Shown one piece after another: positions 24,912 through 34,569 of a stretch of 64,000 bases of DNA. Source of the stretch: Phytoactinopolyspora halophila (GTDB taxonomy: Bacteria > Actinomycetota > Actinomycetes > Jiangellales > Jiangellaceae). The stretch covers positions 62,001-126,000 of the forward strand of contig NZ_QMIG01000003.1 in NCBI RefSeq assembly GCF_003287285.1, in the 5' to 3' direction. Position 1 is the first letter of the stretch; every line of letters begins with the position of its first letter. The position numbers were made by a program, and so were the translations under genes. Below the pieces are notes generated by a model. The model searched no databases. It saw only the letters and a program-made list of their open reading frames with translations, and was not told where the DNA came from.

Positions 24912-25667
24912 GAGGTGCTGGGCCATCACGTCGTGGTGTTCGCGCACGGCCACCCTCGCCGCCTCCTCGTCGCGGTCGACGACGGCCTGCAGGATGGGTT
25001 CGTGCAGCGCCGTGACCGCGGCGGCCTCGCTGCTTTGCAGCCACTGCGGCACCACGCCGCGCTCGATCCAGGTGCGGTACTCGTAGTCGATCAGCGTGGA
25101 GTGGACGCTCTCGAAGATCGATGAGAGGTACGGGTTGTGCGAGGCGCGGACGAGCGTGGTGTGAAAGCGGGTGTCGGCGCTCATCCACGCGGCGGTGTCG
25201 CCGACGCTGTCACGTAACTGCTCCAGGGCCTGCGCACCGGCGTCGAGCTCGTCCTCGGTGCCGCACTCGATGGCCTGCGCGATGCCCGTCGTCTCCAGCG
25301 CGAGCCGGAGCACGTTCAGATGCTGGACGGACTCGCGGTTCAGGCTGACCATGAGGTTCACCGTGGCGGCGAGCCCGGCTTCCGGGCGGCGCGTGACGTA
25401 GGCTCCCGAACCGCGCCGGGACTCGACCAGTCCGCGGATGACGAGGATCCGGATCGCCTGGCTGACCGTCGGGCGGCTGGTGGACAGCATGCGTGCGAGT
25501 TCCCGCTCCGCGGGGAGCCGCTCGCCCTCGGCGAGGTCCTGCTTGATGATGAGGTCCTGGATCTGCTCTGCGATCTTTTCCGCGGCGAGCCGCCCCTGAT
25601 CCGACGGACTGTCCGATACGTCATCCATCTGCCATATCGATTCGTCCGGGACATGTTTGGAACGCAC
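24894..25667 (-). CDS. GntR-family regulator, FCD (FadR) subfamily
   Basis: A 257-aa regulator. The winged helix includes GERLPAERELARMLSTSRPTVSQAIRILVIRGLV; the C-terminal all-helical FCD domain carries FHTTLVRASHNP, with H and later H-E/H-H metal-type residues (LHEPILQAV, REHHDVM). GTG 25667 has a full AAGGAGG nine bases upstream. It diverges from the amidohydrolase. A 15-bp palindrome AGTGGCNNNGCCACT occurs ahead of both that gene and the ten-gene operon starting at 40.6 kb, making this protein the best candidate repressor of both. Confidence 0.9.
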   Translation of the reverse strand: MRSKHVPDESIWQMDDVSDSPSDQGRLAAEKIAEQIQDLIIKQDLAEGERLPAERELARMLSTSRPTVSQAIRILVIRGLVESRRGSGAYVTRRPEAGLAATVNLMVSLNRESVQHLNVLRLALETTGIAQAIECGTEDELDAGAQALEQLRDSVGDTAAWMSADTRFHTTLVRASHNPYLSSIFESVHSTLIDYEYRTWIERGVVPQWLQSSEAAAVTALHEPILQAVVDRDEEAARVAVREHHDVMAQHLAASHE

Positions 25668-25770
25668 CTGCGGGAACCTCCTTGATGTGCAAACCCAATG
25701 GGCCAGTTTATCGGGCGGTGGATCGACGGATCGGGTGGCTTGCCAGCTGCGGGAGGGTCTCGCCGATGTC

Positions 25771-25815
25771 TTGACAAGCCGCAGCCCGATTGCGAGCCTA
25801 AGTGGCTAGGCCACT
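25771..25815 (+). promoter_or_regulatory. Promoter element and GntR-type operator of the amidohydrolase gene
   Basis: A consensus TTGACA lies at 25771-25776; the -10 is weak. The palindrome AGTGGCTAGGCCACT occupies 25801-25815. The reverse complement of the same 15-mer, with the same CTA/TAG centre, is found at 40669-40683. Confidence 0.6.
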
Positions 25816-25874
25816 ATAGCGCCTCGACGGAGAGGACACACGGTGATCGACCACGGCACGACGGGATTCACGCG

Positions 25875-27614
25875 ATGAGTGGCGGGCACGCGGACATCGT
25901 GCTCACCAACGGGCGGATCTGGACGGGTATTCACGGCTCACCCGACGAGTCGCCCTCCAGTATCGCCGTCAAACACGGCACGGTCGCCGCCGTGGGCGAC
26001 GACGCGCTCGCCGGGCACTGGACCGGAGTGAACACACGCGTCGTCGATCTGGACGGCAGGCGAGCCGTGCCCGGGCTGATCGACTCGCACATCCATGCCG
26101 TGCGCGCCGGAGCGAGCTACCTCGACGAGCTCGACTGGACCGAGGTCACGAGCTTGCGCGACGCCCTCGAGACGCTCCGGGCAGCCGCCCGGACACGCCC
26201 GGCAGGGACGTGGATCCCGGTGCTCGGAGGCTGGCATCCGAGCCAGTTTCGCGACGAGCCACGGATGCCCACGCGAGAAGAGCTGGACGCGACCTGCCCG
26301 GACCATCCCGCCTTCGTCCACCCCCTGTACGGGCACGAGGACCACGGCGTGCTGAACTCCCGCGCGCTCGCCGAGCTCGGCTGGACGGGGCAGTGCGCCG
26401 ATCCCGACGGTGGCACTCTCGGGCGCGCGGACGACGGCTCGCCGGACGGGCGGCTCGCCGGCGTGGCCGCATACCAGCACGTGATGCGGGCAGCGCTGCA
26501 GCCGGGGCCGGAACGGGCGGCAGAGTCGACCACCGCGTTCTTCGCCCGCCTAGCCGCCCTGGGCCTGACCGGCGTGATCGACGCGGGTGGCCTGGGCATG
26601 ACCCCCGAGAAGTACCACGCCCTGCGCGCCATCTGGAGGCGCGGAGCGCTCCCGATCCGGGTCCGCACGAACGTCGGGGCGACCAGCCGCGGGAACGAAC
26701 CGGCCGAGGTGGCCGCCTGGCAGGAGATGCTCGACCCCGCGTTCGGTGACGATCTGCTCGCGGTGCTCGGCATCGGAGAGGTGCTCCACTTCGGCTGCCA
26801 CGACTGGGAGGGCATGGTGCCGTTCGAGATCGACGACGCCGCGCACGGCCAGCTCGTCTCGATCCTCGAGGCAGCGGCACGCGGGCGCTGGCCGGTCACC
26901 ATCCACGCCATCCTGGACAGCTCCATCAGCCGCGTCCTCGACGCGATGGAACGGGTGGCCCAGACGGTACCGATCGGCGGGTTGCGCTGGTCGATCTGCC
27001 ATTCCGAGTGCATCGGAAGCGCCAACCTCCGCCGCGTGAAGGATCTCGGTATCGCGCTGGCGCTGCAGGGCCGCGTCGCGCAGAAGGCACGGGTGTGCGC
27101 CAGCCGGTGGGGTGAGCAGGTCATGTCGCACGCGCCCCCGCTGGGCGACATCGTCGAGCTCGGGATCCCGTTCGGCGCTGGCACCGACGCCACGCGCGGC
27201 GCGTCCTACAACCCGTGGCGCTCCCTCTGGTGGTTCGTGACCGGCAAGTCGGTCGACGACGGCCCGCGGCGCGCGGAGCGCCACCGGTTGGACCGGGCCA
27301 CGGCGCTCGACGCGTACACGCGGGGCAGCGCCTGGCTCTCGTTCGAGGAGGGACGACGTGGCGTCCTGGAGCCCGGATACCAGGCAGACGTGGCGGTGCT
27401 CTCGGACGATTACTTCGCCATGGCCGAGGACGACATCCCCGCGCTCGCGTCGGACCTCACCCTCGTCGCCGGGCGCGTCGTGCATCGCTCGGCCGCGTTC
27501 GAGTCGGTGCCGCTGCAGCGGCACCCGGGACGCCCGGCGCCCGATGGCGAGCTCGCACCGGGTGTCCCGGCCGCCGGGTCGCCATCCGGCGCCACTCTCG
27601 CGACCACGGCCTGA
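25875..27614 (+). CDS. Amidohydrolase, YtcJ/exoenzyme-regulatory type
   Basis: A 579-aa metal-dependent hydrolase of the amidohydrolase superfamily. It begins ADIVLTNGRIWTG, has the metal motif LIDSHIHAV, the YtcJ-type blocks EDHGVLNSRALAEL and DPDGGTLGR, a Lys/His region (FGCHDWEGMV, VTIHAILDSSIS) and ends with GYQADVAVLSDDYF. It would hydrolyse an amide, lactone or cyclic C-N bond; substrate unknown. ATG 25875 is chosen because the operator lies upstream at 25801-25815. It diverges from the GntR gene and shares an operator with the transketolase-Liv operon, hence likely the same pathway. Confidence 0.8.
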   Translation: MSGGHADIVLTNGRIWTGIHGSPDESPSSIAVKHGTVAAVGDDALAGHWTGVNTRVVDLDGRRAVPGLIDSHIHAVRAGASYLDELDWTEVTSLRDALETLRAAARTRPAGTWIPVLGGWHPSQFRDEPRMPTREELDATCPDHPAFVHPLYGHEDHGVLNSRALAELGWTGQCADPDGGTLGRADDGSPDGRLAGVAAYQHVMRAALQPGPERAAESTTAFFARLAALGLTGVIDAGGLGMTPEKYHALRAIWRRGALPIRVRTNVGATSRGNEPAEVAAWQEMLDPAFGDDLLAVLGIGEVLHFGCHDWEGMVPFEIDDAAHGQLVSILEAAARGRWPVTIHAILDSSISRVLDAMERVAQTVPIGGLRWSICHSECIGSANLRRVKDLGIALALQGRVAQKARVCASRWGEQVMSHAPPLGDIVELGIPFGAGTDATRGASYNPWRSLWWFVTGKSVDDGPRRAERHRLDRATALDAYTRGSAWLSFEEGRRGVLEPGYQADVAVLSDDYFAMAEDDIPALASDLTLVAGRVVHRSAAFESVPLQRHPGRPAPDGELAPGVPAAGSPSGATLATTA

Positions 27615-27615
27615 C

Positions 27616-29838
27616 CTACCAGCGGTCTCGTGATGCTTTTGCCAGGATGCGTCCTCCTATATTGCCGCTGATGGCGGCGATGACAACGGTCGCGAGCAGG
27701 GCGCTGATGAGGAAGTCGACGGGTAGGCTGACGGCGTTGTTGGTGGTGTGCGGAGCGAGGAGCCATCCGGTGGCGGCGGTGCCGCCGAGGCCGCCTATGG
27801 CGATGGGCCAGGCGAGGCGGACGGTGGCGATGGAGTCGAATACGTCGTGGCGGCCCACGAGCAGCGGGTTGCGGACGAGACCGCGGCTCTCTTCGATGAC
27901 GACGGCGGCCCAGGTCAGCGCGGCGACGATGATCAGGGTCAGCACGCCGGGGACACCGAAGACATAGACCCATTGGGATTTGTTCTGCAGGTCGAGGGCG
28001 CCGGCGATCCGGTTGATACCGACACGCTCGACGCTGGTGCCGGAGCCGGCGGCGCGCTGGAGGTCCCGGCCGAGTTCGATGTCGGGCAGATCGGTGCCGT
28101 CGTGACTGGCAAGAACGATGTTGAGCATGGATCCGGACGAGGATCGCTCGACTTTCTCTGGTGAGGCGGGGCGGATGTCGACGCTCGTGGCGGACGACGA
28201 GAGGACCTCGGCCAGGCGCCGTGGTAGCTCAGCGGGCGCCAGGGTGGTATCCGCGCACTCGGCGCCGAAGGCCTGCAGGTCGGCGCATTCGCCAAGCACG
28301 ACGGTCGGATCGTCCACCTGGACACTCTCGTGAATGGTGATGGCGGCGATGTGGTGGTCGCTGGCGAATTGGAGCACGGCGCGGATGCGGTCCTCGTCGG
28401 CTCGAACGGTCAATGCCGAGGTGCCGATCTGCTCGGAAGCACGGTTTTGTGCCTCGGCGGGAGCAGTGAACAGGGCCAGGACGACCGCGGCGTGACCGAC
28501 GACGATCACCAGTGACGTGATCGTTCCAGTGAGGCGGGCAATCGCGCGTGAACGGTGTCCGGTGATCCGCCAGCCCAGGAGGACGCCGATGCCGCGGCGC
28601 TGCAACGTCGTCGTTCCACGCCGGCGCGCGATCAGTTGCAGGAGTGTCGCCAGAGCCGCGGGGAGGCAGACCACCGCGAGGCCGGCGGCGGCAAGAGTAG
28701 ACAGCGCCTGGACGACCTGGTTGTCGAAGAAGACGATGATCCACGGCTGCACCGCCAGAACGACGAACACGGTGATGGTCCGGCGCCATGATGGCTGGTC
28801 GGCCGGCACTTCCAGCCGGGATGCCTCCAGATTGTCCTTGCGGCCGAGCGTGCCTGCGGTCATGCGGTTCAGCGCGGCGCCGCCGATGACGTGGGCGGCA
28901 ATGATCACGAGAGCGATCAACCAGGCGACGGGTCGTACCACCTCGGCCTGCAGGACATAACCGGTGAACGGCAGTGTAGTGTCGGCCGCGGTGATCCAGG
29001 CCAGCGCACCCAGGCACAGGGCAAGGGAGATCGAGCCGGCGAGCCAGGTCCGCGGCGCCGCGATGCGGGCGCGGGCTCGCCGGTCGGCGCCGATGCGGAC
29101 GAGCAGGCGGTGCCGTCGCCGGGTCTCGTCGTCGGCCACTCGTGCTGCTGAGGCGAGCGCGATCAGCCCCGGCAGGATGCAGAGGAAACCGGCCATCGCC
29201 CAGAACTCCTGGACGTCCCGGTCGTAGTGGTCTTCCCCAAGGCGGTGATAAAAGGGATCGTCGTCTGCCACACCAAAGGTGCTGAGCTGCCTGGGTTCGC
29301 GACCGGCGAGGGTGTCGGTGCCGACGTAGGCAAACAACTCGGTGGCCGAGACGAGACCGTCGGCACCGATCAGCCCGATGTCCCGGCCGAACCGGTCCGG
29401 CACCCCATGGTCGGCGAGCAGGTCACGCAAGGCCGGGCTGACCACCGCCTCGCCGGGCTCCGGCAACGCGGACACCCCCGGCGGCAGCGGCGGGTCCGCA
29501 GTTTCGGCGTGCTGGAGGAAGACCACCGGCACGTGCTCAAACCCGACATAGCGCCCATCAATGTCCCACAACAGCGGTGCCGCCGTGCCGGACATCGGGT
29601 CCTCCACCGGCGCGCGGGCGCGACCGACGTCTTCGCGGTGGTCATAGACTGCGCTGGCGAGCACCGCAGCCGCGGCACCCAGCGAGATCGTGACAAACGC
29701 CAGCAGAGCCAGGACCGCGCCGAACCCGTTGACCCCGCGCAGCGACGTGCACCGCCGGCCGATCGCCCGCAGATTACGCCGCAGCTGCCGCTGTGACTGC
29801 CGCGACGATACGGGCCGGTGTGGCGCGGGAGCCGTCAC
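27616..29838 (-). CDS. FtsX-like ABC permease
   Basis: A 740-aa membrane protein: one N-terminal helix (FGAVLALLAFVTISLGAAAAVLASAV), a large external domain, then several helices and a second external domain before three final helices, the duplicated MacB/FtsX permease plan used in peptide or lipoprotein export. Its start overlaps the stop of the upstream ABC ATPase by 4 bp. That ATPase is frameshifted, so this permease may now lack its motor. It ends two bases before the stop of the converging amidohydrolase gene. Confidence 0.8.
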   Translation of the reverse strand: MTAPAPHRPVSSRQSQRQLRRNLRAIGRRCTSLRGVNGFGAVLALLAFVTISLGAAAAVLASAVYDHREDVGRARAPVEDPMSGTAAPLLWDIDGRYVGFEHVPVVFLQHAETADPPLPPGVSALPEPGEAVVSPALRDLLADHGVPDRFGRDIGLIGADGLVSATELFAYVGTDTLAGREPRQLSTFGVADDDPFYHRLGEDHYDRDVQEFWAMAGFLCILPGLIALASAARVADDETRRRHRLLVRIGADRRARARIAAPRTWLAGSISLALCLGALAWITAADTTLPFTGYVLQAEVVRPVAWLIALVIIAAHVIGGAALNRMTAGTLGRKDNLEASRLEVPADQPSWRRTITVFVVLAVQPWIIVFFDNQVVQALSTLAAAGLAVVCLPAALATLLQLIARRRGTTTLQRRGIGVLLGWRITGHRSRAIARLTGTITSLVIVVGHAAVVLALFTAPAEAQNRASEQIGTSALTVRADEDRIRAVLQFASDHHIAAITIHESVQVDDPTVVLGECADLQAFGAECADTTLAPAELPRRLAEVLSSSATSVDIRPASPEKVERSSSGSMLNIVLASHDGTDLPDIELGRDLQRAAGSGTSVERVGINRIAGALDLQNKSQWVYVFGVPGVLTLIIVAALTWAAVVIEESRGLVRNPLLVGRHDVFDSIATVRLAWPIAIGGLGGTAATGWLLAPHTTNNAVSLPVDFLISALLATVVIAAISGNIGGRILAKASRDRW

Positions 29839-30517
29839 GTTGCCTCGACCGGTCGCGCCGCCGACAGCTCGATGATCCGGTCCGCTGAGAAGGCCACCTC
29901 CTCATCGTGAGTCACGATCACTGCCGCCATCTCAGCAGAGCGGATCTTGGTGAACATCACCTCAAGGACCTCGTCCCGGGTTGCCCGGTCGAGCGCGCCA
30001 GTCGGCTCGTCCGCCAGCAGCAACGACGGCTGGGTGATCAGCGCACGGGCCAACGCCAGCCGCTGCGCCTCGCCACCGGATACGTAAGCCGTCTCAGCAG
30101 TGGTCCGCACGCCGAGGTCCTCGATCAGCCAGTCTGCTTCAGCGCGCACCCGTCGGGGTCGCCACCTTTGAGCAGCCCCGGCAGCATGACGTTCTCCACT
30201 GGGCTCAGCTCCGGCAACAGATCGGCGTGCTGGAAGACGAAACCGATCGAGTCCAGCCGCACCTGCGCTCGTTGCGACGAACTCATCGTGGTCAGCTCGC
30301 GGCCGAGCAACCGTACCGAACCCGACGTCGGGACCCGCAAACCGGCCAGGCACGCCAGAAACGTCGTCTTCCCCGACCCCGATGGGCCCAGCACAGCGAC
30401 GGTCTCGCCAGCCCCGACGGTCAGGTCAGTCTGAGCGAGAAGCTGATGCTCGCCCACATTGACCTGTACCGACAAGGCCGTCAACAACGCGGATCGATCT
30501 TCGACGGACTCAGACAA
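29835..30517 (-). pseudogene. MacB/LolD-type ABC ATPase, frameshifted
   Basis: The N-terminal part (from 30517) has Walker A GPSGSGKTT and the Q-loop FVFQHADLLP, then ends at a stop near 30125. The rest continues one frame over: SGGEAQRLALARAL (signature), LLLADEPTGALD (Walker B) and VTHDEEVAF (H-loop) down to 29835. The two frames join near 30149-30151, at a GGG run where one extra G would restore GGDPDGVRAEADWL. All other domains are intact, so this is a fresh frameshift or a base-calling error in the G run. Confidence 0.7.
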
Positions 30518-30743
30518 CGGTTTCCTTCACCAGGTTCGGCGACGAACGGTAGATTCAGCCGGAGAAATTGTCCGGGATTATGGGGTGGACAGTACACACC
30601 CTGATTACCGTCGACATCGTGAAATGCGCACCTCGGGCGTGCCCCCACACTCGCCAGGTTGGTCGACGCAGAGAGATCATCGACGATCGTGTACATGTCC
30701 ATGTCTGCGATTGTTGACGATCATCACGGGTTAACCTCCACTC
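30518..30743. other. Intergenic region upstream of the ABC exporter genes
   Basis: Presumed leader of the minus-strand ATPase gene. It contains a palindrome GATTGTTGACGATC (30709-30722; arms one mismatch apart), a GntR-like operator shape. A 73-codon frame at 30481-30702 on the minus strand lacks a fitting ribosome-binding site, so I do not call it a gene. Confidence 0.4.
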
Positions 30744-31502
30744 TCACAGGCCGAGGTGCTGATGCAGTGGCTCCGGATCGTCGTGCAGCGTCTCCGATGG
30801 CCCGGACCAGGCCATGGATCCGTGCTCGCCGAGGATGAACACCCGGTCGCTGATGGCCAGCGCGAAGTCGACGTTCTGCTCGGCGACGAGAACGGACAGC
30901 CCGGTGTTCCGGAGCTGGGTGAGCCGTTCCCTGATCACCTCCAGCACCGTCGGCGCGAGCCCTTCGGACGGCTCGTCCATGATGAGCAGCTCGGGGTTGG
31001 TCATCAACGCGCGGGCAATCGCGAGCATCTGCTGCTCGCCCCCGGAGAGCGTGCGCGCCATGGCGCGGGCCCGTTCCTCGAGCCGTGGAAAGAACTCGAA
31101 GACCCGGGGGATCGTCCAGCGCTGCGTCTTCCCGTTGCCCTTCTTGCGCCGCCCGCCCACCATGCCGAGATTCTCCTCGACGGTGAGGCTCCCGAAGACG
31201 CGGCGACCCTGCGGGACCAGGCCGATCCCGGTACCCGTGATCTCGTGCGGGGGCAACGCGAGCAGGTCGGTGTCGGCGAAGGTCACCCTGCTGCGCGTGC
31301 CGCCGCTGGCCGCGTCGACCGCGGCGGAATCCGCGGTGACCGTCGGTGGCCGCAGCCCGCAGACTGCCCGGACCAGCGTGGTCTTTCCCATGCCGTTCCG
31401 CCCGAGGAGGGCCACCGACTCGCCATCCTCGACGGTGAGGCTGATGCCCTCCAGCACGCGGGCCGTCTCGTAACCCGCGTGCAGGTTCTCAACCGTCAGC
31501 AA
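30744..31502 (-). CDS. Branched-chain-type ABC importer ATPase (LivF-like)
   Basis: A 252-aa ATPase: Walker A LLGRNGMGKTT, signature TLSGGEQQMLAIARALM, Walker B LLIMDEPSEGLAP, H-loop VLVAEQNVDFAL, all as in LivF. An unusual 20-residue segment (SAAVDAASGGTRSRVTF) is inserted after the Walker A helix. TTG 31502 overlaps the livG-like stop by 14 bp. Last gene of a ten-gene minus-strand operon starting at 40.65 kb; it powers import of the substrate caught by the binding protein encoded at 32270-33571. Confidence 0.9.
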   Translation of the reverse strand: MLTVENLHAGYETARVLEGISLTVEDGESVALLGRNGMGKTTLVRAVCGLRPPTVTADSAAVDAASGGTRSRVTFADTDLLALPPHEITGTGIGLVPQGRRVFGSLTVEENLGMVGGRRKKGNGKTQRWTIPRVFEFFPRLEERARAMARTLSGGEQQMLAIARALMTNPELLIMDEPSEGLAPTVLEVIRERLTQLRNTGLSVLVAEQNVDFALAISDRVFILGEHGSMAWSGPSETLHDDPEPLHQHLGL

Positions 31503-32253
31503 CCTCGTCCCTCCTGCCTAGATAGACCGCCTGCACGGCAGCATCGGCACGGATCTCGTCCGGAGTTCCGCACGCCAGCGGCGTCCCGTTGTCGAGGCAC
31601 AGCACGCGGTCGGCCAGCTCGAGGGCGAGCGACATGTCGTGCTCGATGAGGAGGTACGTGACCTCCGTCGACAGATCCTTCAGCAAGCCGCGCAGGACCT
31701 GGCGTTCGGCCACCGACAACCCTGCCGCCGGCTCGTCCAGCAAGATGAGCCGGGGCCGCGACATCAGCGCGATCGCGATCTCCAATTGACGTTGCTCCCC
31801 GTGCGAGAGCGTTTCCACCGTGTGAGCGGCACGATCGCCGAGGCCGACGTGCTCGAGCACGGCGCGGGTCTCCACGGCGAATCGATCGTTCGCATCGAGC
31901 CGGCGCCAGAAGCGCCGGCTCGTCCACGAACCCACCTGTGCCGCGAGCCGCACGTTGTACTCGACGGTGAGGCTCGGGAACAGGTTGGACACCTGGAACG
32001 TGCGGGCCACGCCACGCAGCGCTCGCTTGCGCTCGCTCAGGCGGGTCACGTCCCGGCCGAACAGCGAGATCGTGCCCCGGCTCGGGCGCATCTCGCCTGC
32101 GATCATGCGAAACAGCGTCGTCTTGCCGGCCCCGTTCGGGCCGATCACGGCGACGCGCTCGCCGGCCGACAGCGCCAGGCTGACGTGGTCGACGGCGGTG
32201 AGCCCGCCGAACTCCTTGGATACGGCGTCGAGCGTGAGTACGGGATCCGGCAT
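31489..32253 (-). CDS. Branched-chain-type ABC importer ATPase (LivG-like)
   Basis: A 254-aa ATPase starting MPDPVLTLDAVSKEFGG. Walker A is IGPNGAGKTT, the signature LSHGEQRQLEIAIALM, Walker B LILLDEPAAGLS and H-loop LLIEHDMSL. LSHGE instead of LSGGE is common in LivG. ATG 32253 is preferred over an upstream start at 32328, which would overlap the binding-protein gene. Coupled to the livF-like gene by a 14-bp overlap. Confidence 0.9.
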   Translation of the reverse strand: MPDPVLTLDAVSKEFGGLTAVDHVSLALSAGERVAVIGPNGAGKTTLFRMIAGEMRPSRGTISLFGRDVTRLSERKRALRGVARTFQVSNLFPSLTVEYNVRLAAQVGSWTSRRFWRRLDANDRFAVETRAVLEHVGLGDRAAHTVETLSHGEQRQLEIAIALMSRPRLILLDEPAAGLSVAERQVLRGLLKDLSTEVTYLLIEHDMSLALELADRVLCLDNGTPLACGTPDEIRADAAVQAVYLGRRDEVADG

Positions 32254-32269
32254 GGTGACCGCCGCCTGT

Positions 32270-33571
32270 CTACTGGTCCGTGAAGCTCTGGTAGTCCTGG
32301 CTGAAGGCCGGGCTCTCAAGCCATTCATCGGGGTCGAACGTCCAGAACTGGCTCACGTCGTCGAAGCGTTCCTCGACGACGTTCCAGAGCTCGCCGTCGT
32401 CGCGTTGCTGGACGGTGCGGATGTACACGGGCACGACGATGCCGTTGTACTCGTCGAAGCTCACGTCGCCCCACACCGCGTCCGGCACGTCCGCTTCCTT
32501 GATCGTCTCGATGAGCTCCTCGCCCTCGACCTTCTCTCCGGCTTCCTCCAGAGCGGCGTCGACGAGCTGCGCGGTCAGGTACGCGCCGGAGGCGTAGATG
32601 GAGGCGATCTCGCCATACTCCTCCTCGTAGGCCTCGCGGAACTCGGGGTTCCCGCCGGCCTCGCTGTCCGGGGCGTAGTACGCGGCGGACTTCAACCCGA
32701 TCGAGATGTCCCCGACGTCGTTCAGCGGACCGGAGCTGGTCGTGGGCGCACCGGTGACGATCGGCGTCGAGCCGAGCAGGCCCAGGTTGGACGCCTCGCG
32801 GATGAAGTTGCCCGCGTCGCTGCCGCCGGTCGTGCCGGAGAAGATCACATCGGCGTCGGCGCTGGCGAGCTGCGCGACGTAGTTGCTCAGATCGGGCGCC
32901 GAGTTCGGATACCACAGCTGCTCGATGACCTCGCCACCGTCGGCCTCGAACGCGCTCACGAAGCCACCGCAGCCGTCCCAGCCGAACGCGTAGTCCGGGC
33001 AGATGGTCGCGGCCGTCTCGTACCCGTTGTCGATCGCCCACTGGCCGGCCGCGAATGTCGTCTGGCTACCGGCCAGCGCGCCAGTGCGCAGCACCAGCGG
33101 GCTCGACTCGCGCTGCGTGATGTCGTCTGCTGAGGTCTGGGACAGGTTCGCGACGCCTGTCTCGGTGGCGTAGTCGGCCACGGCCAGCGCGCTGCTGGCG
33201 AGAACGGGACCCACGATCACGTCGACGTCTTCCTCCTCAACCAGGCGTGTCGCCTTGGTCAGGGCGGTGTCGGGATCGCTGGCCGCGTCCTCGAAGATAC
33301 TCTCCACGGTCAGGCCCGCGGGCCCGTCGTTGCGTTCCCAGTACAGATCCCACCCTTGCTGCATGTCCTCGCCCGTGGCGGAGGCGAAACCGGTCAACGA
33401 GCCGACGAGGCCGACCCGGAACGTGTCGGCGCCACCGTCCGACTCGGCGGAGGTGTCGTCGCCTTCCTCCTGGCCGGGAGGCGTGCATGCGGCAAGGTAG
33501 ATCGCGGCGCTGGCTGTGATGCCGATGGCGACGAAGCTTCGACGTGGAAGACGTGTAATGCGACTGCGCAT
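32270..33571 (-). CDS. ABC importer substrate-binding lipoprotein (LivK-like)
   Basis: A 433-aa periplasmic-type binding protein (Peripla_BP_6). The N-terminus has a twin-Arg-like charged region (RLPRRSFVAIGI) and a lipobox IYLAAC, so it is a lipoprotein. The mature part starts TFRVGLVGSLTGFASATGED, the usual branched-chain/aromatic-ligand family opening, and contains VDVIVGPVLASSALAVADYA. ATG 33571 is preceded by GAAGG. Its operon partners suggest an organic acid or aromatic/alicyclic ligand rather than leucine, but this is not shown. Confidence 0.9.
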   Translation of the reverse strand: MRSRITRLPRRSFVAIGITASAAIYLAACTPPGQEEGDDTSAESDGGADTFRVGLVGSLTGFASATGEDMQQGWDLYWERNDGPAGLTVESIFEDAASDPDTALTKATRLVEEEDVDVIVGPVLASSALAVADYATETGVANLSQTSADDITQRESSPLVLRTGALAGSQTTFAAGQWAIDNGYETAATICPDYAFGWDGCGGFVSAFEADGGEVIEQLWYPNSAPDLSNYVAQLASADADVIFSGTTGGSDAGNFIREASNLGLLGSTPIVTGAPTTSSGPLNDVGDISIGLKSAAYYAPDSEAGGNPEFREAYEEEYGEIASIYASGAYLTAQLVDAALEEAGEKVEGEELIETIKEADVPDAVWGDVSFDEYNGIVVPVYIRTVQQRDDGELWNVVEERFDDVSQFWTFDPDEWLESPAFSQDYQSFTDQ

Positions 33572-33585
33572 GGCATTGCTCACCT

Positions 33586-34569
33586 TCACTCTCTTTGATA
33601 TGCGGAACCCTGCGGGACAGCTGGCACCTTGCGTGGCACCCGCTCGAGCGCCCCGGCCGCAGCCTGGCGGATTCCCCCGGCGAGTCCCTGCGGTGCGAAG
33701 AGGACGGACGCGATCAGCAGCACGCCCAGCACGGTCATCCAGCGATCGACGTACGTGCTCAGCGCCTGCTCGATCAGCACGACGGTGGTCGCGCCCAGGA
33801 TCGGCCCGCTTACGGTGCCGATCCCGCCGAGGACGACCATGATCAATGCGAGGGCGGAACTGTTGAAATCGCCGATGGCCGGGCTGACGAACTCGGCATG
33901 CCAGACGAAGACCGCTCCGGCGGCGCCGGCGACGGTGCCGGAGAGCATCATGGCGGCGAACTTGTACGCGGTGATGTTGTAGCCGACGCTGCGCATGCGG
34001 CTCTCGCTGTCGCGGATGCCGCGCAGCACCAGCCCGAACGGCGAGCGCGAGACGATCAGCACCAGCACGGTCACGACGACCAGCGCGCCGAGAACGAGGA
34101 AGTAGAAGTTCCAGTACGGAGCGATGATCTCCGGGCGGCGGATTCCGGTCAGGCCGTTGTCCCCGCCGGTCACGTCCGACCAGCGATACGCGATGCCGTA
34201 GCAGATCATGCCGGCGGCCAGCGTCACCATGAGGAAGAAGACGCCGCGCGTGCGCATCGACACCAGCCCGAACAGCGCGCTCACGAGGAGCGTCATCGCG
34301 GCGGCAACGGCCAGCTGGACCCAGAGGTCGTAGTCTTGCCGCGACGCCCACGCGAGGCCGTATCCGGACGCCGCGGCGATGCCCGCGTGCCCGAGCGAGA
34401 CGAGCCCGGCGTCCCCGGCCAGCATGTTGATGCTCGACGCGAGGATGGCGGAGATGACGACCATCGATGCGAGGCTGATGTAGTACTCGCCCACCATGTA
34501 CGGCAACGCGAACGCGAGGGCGAGCAGCGCGCCGAGCGCTGCGAATTTGGCGGTCCTCGTACGGTTCAT
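33586..34569 (-). CDS. Branched-chain-type ABC importer permease (LivM-like)
   Basis: A 327-aa permease with about nine helices. The LivM signature region is MLAGDAGLVSLGHAGIAAASGYG, and the coupling-helix area VLRGIRDSESRMRSVGYN is conserved. ATG 34569 overlaps the livH-like stop by 4 bp. The C-terminus ends APQGLAGGIRQ..., as in LivM proteins. Part of the importer encoded at 30.7-35.4 kb. Confidence 0.9.
   Translation of the reverse strand: MNRTRTAKFAALGALLALAFALPYMVGEYYISLASMVVISAILASSINMLAGDAGLVSLGHAGIAAASGYGLAWASRQDYDLWVQLAVAAAMTLLVSALFGLVSMRTRGVFFLMVTLAAGMICYGIAYRWSDVTGGDNGLTGIRRPEIIAPYWNFYFLVLGALVVVTVLVLIVSRSPFGLVLRGIRDSESRMRSVGYNITAYKFAAMMLSGTVAGAAGAVFVWHAEFVSPAIGDFNSSALALIMVVLGGIGTVSGPILGATTVVLIEQALSTYVDRWMTVLGVLLIASVLFAPQGLAGGIRQAAAGALERVPRKVPAVPQGSAYQRE

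Noticed and set aside
30481-30702. A 73-codon frame ahead of the ABC exporter genes, considered as a peptide precursor
   Set aside because: No fitting ribosome-binding site, no leader/core pattern, and its end overlaps the ATPase in another frame.
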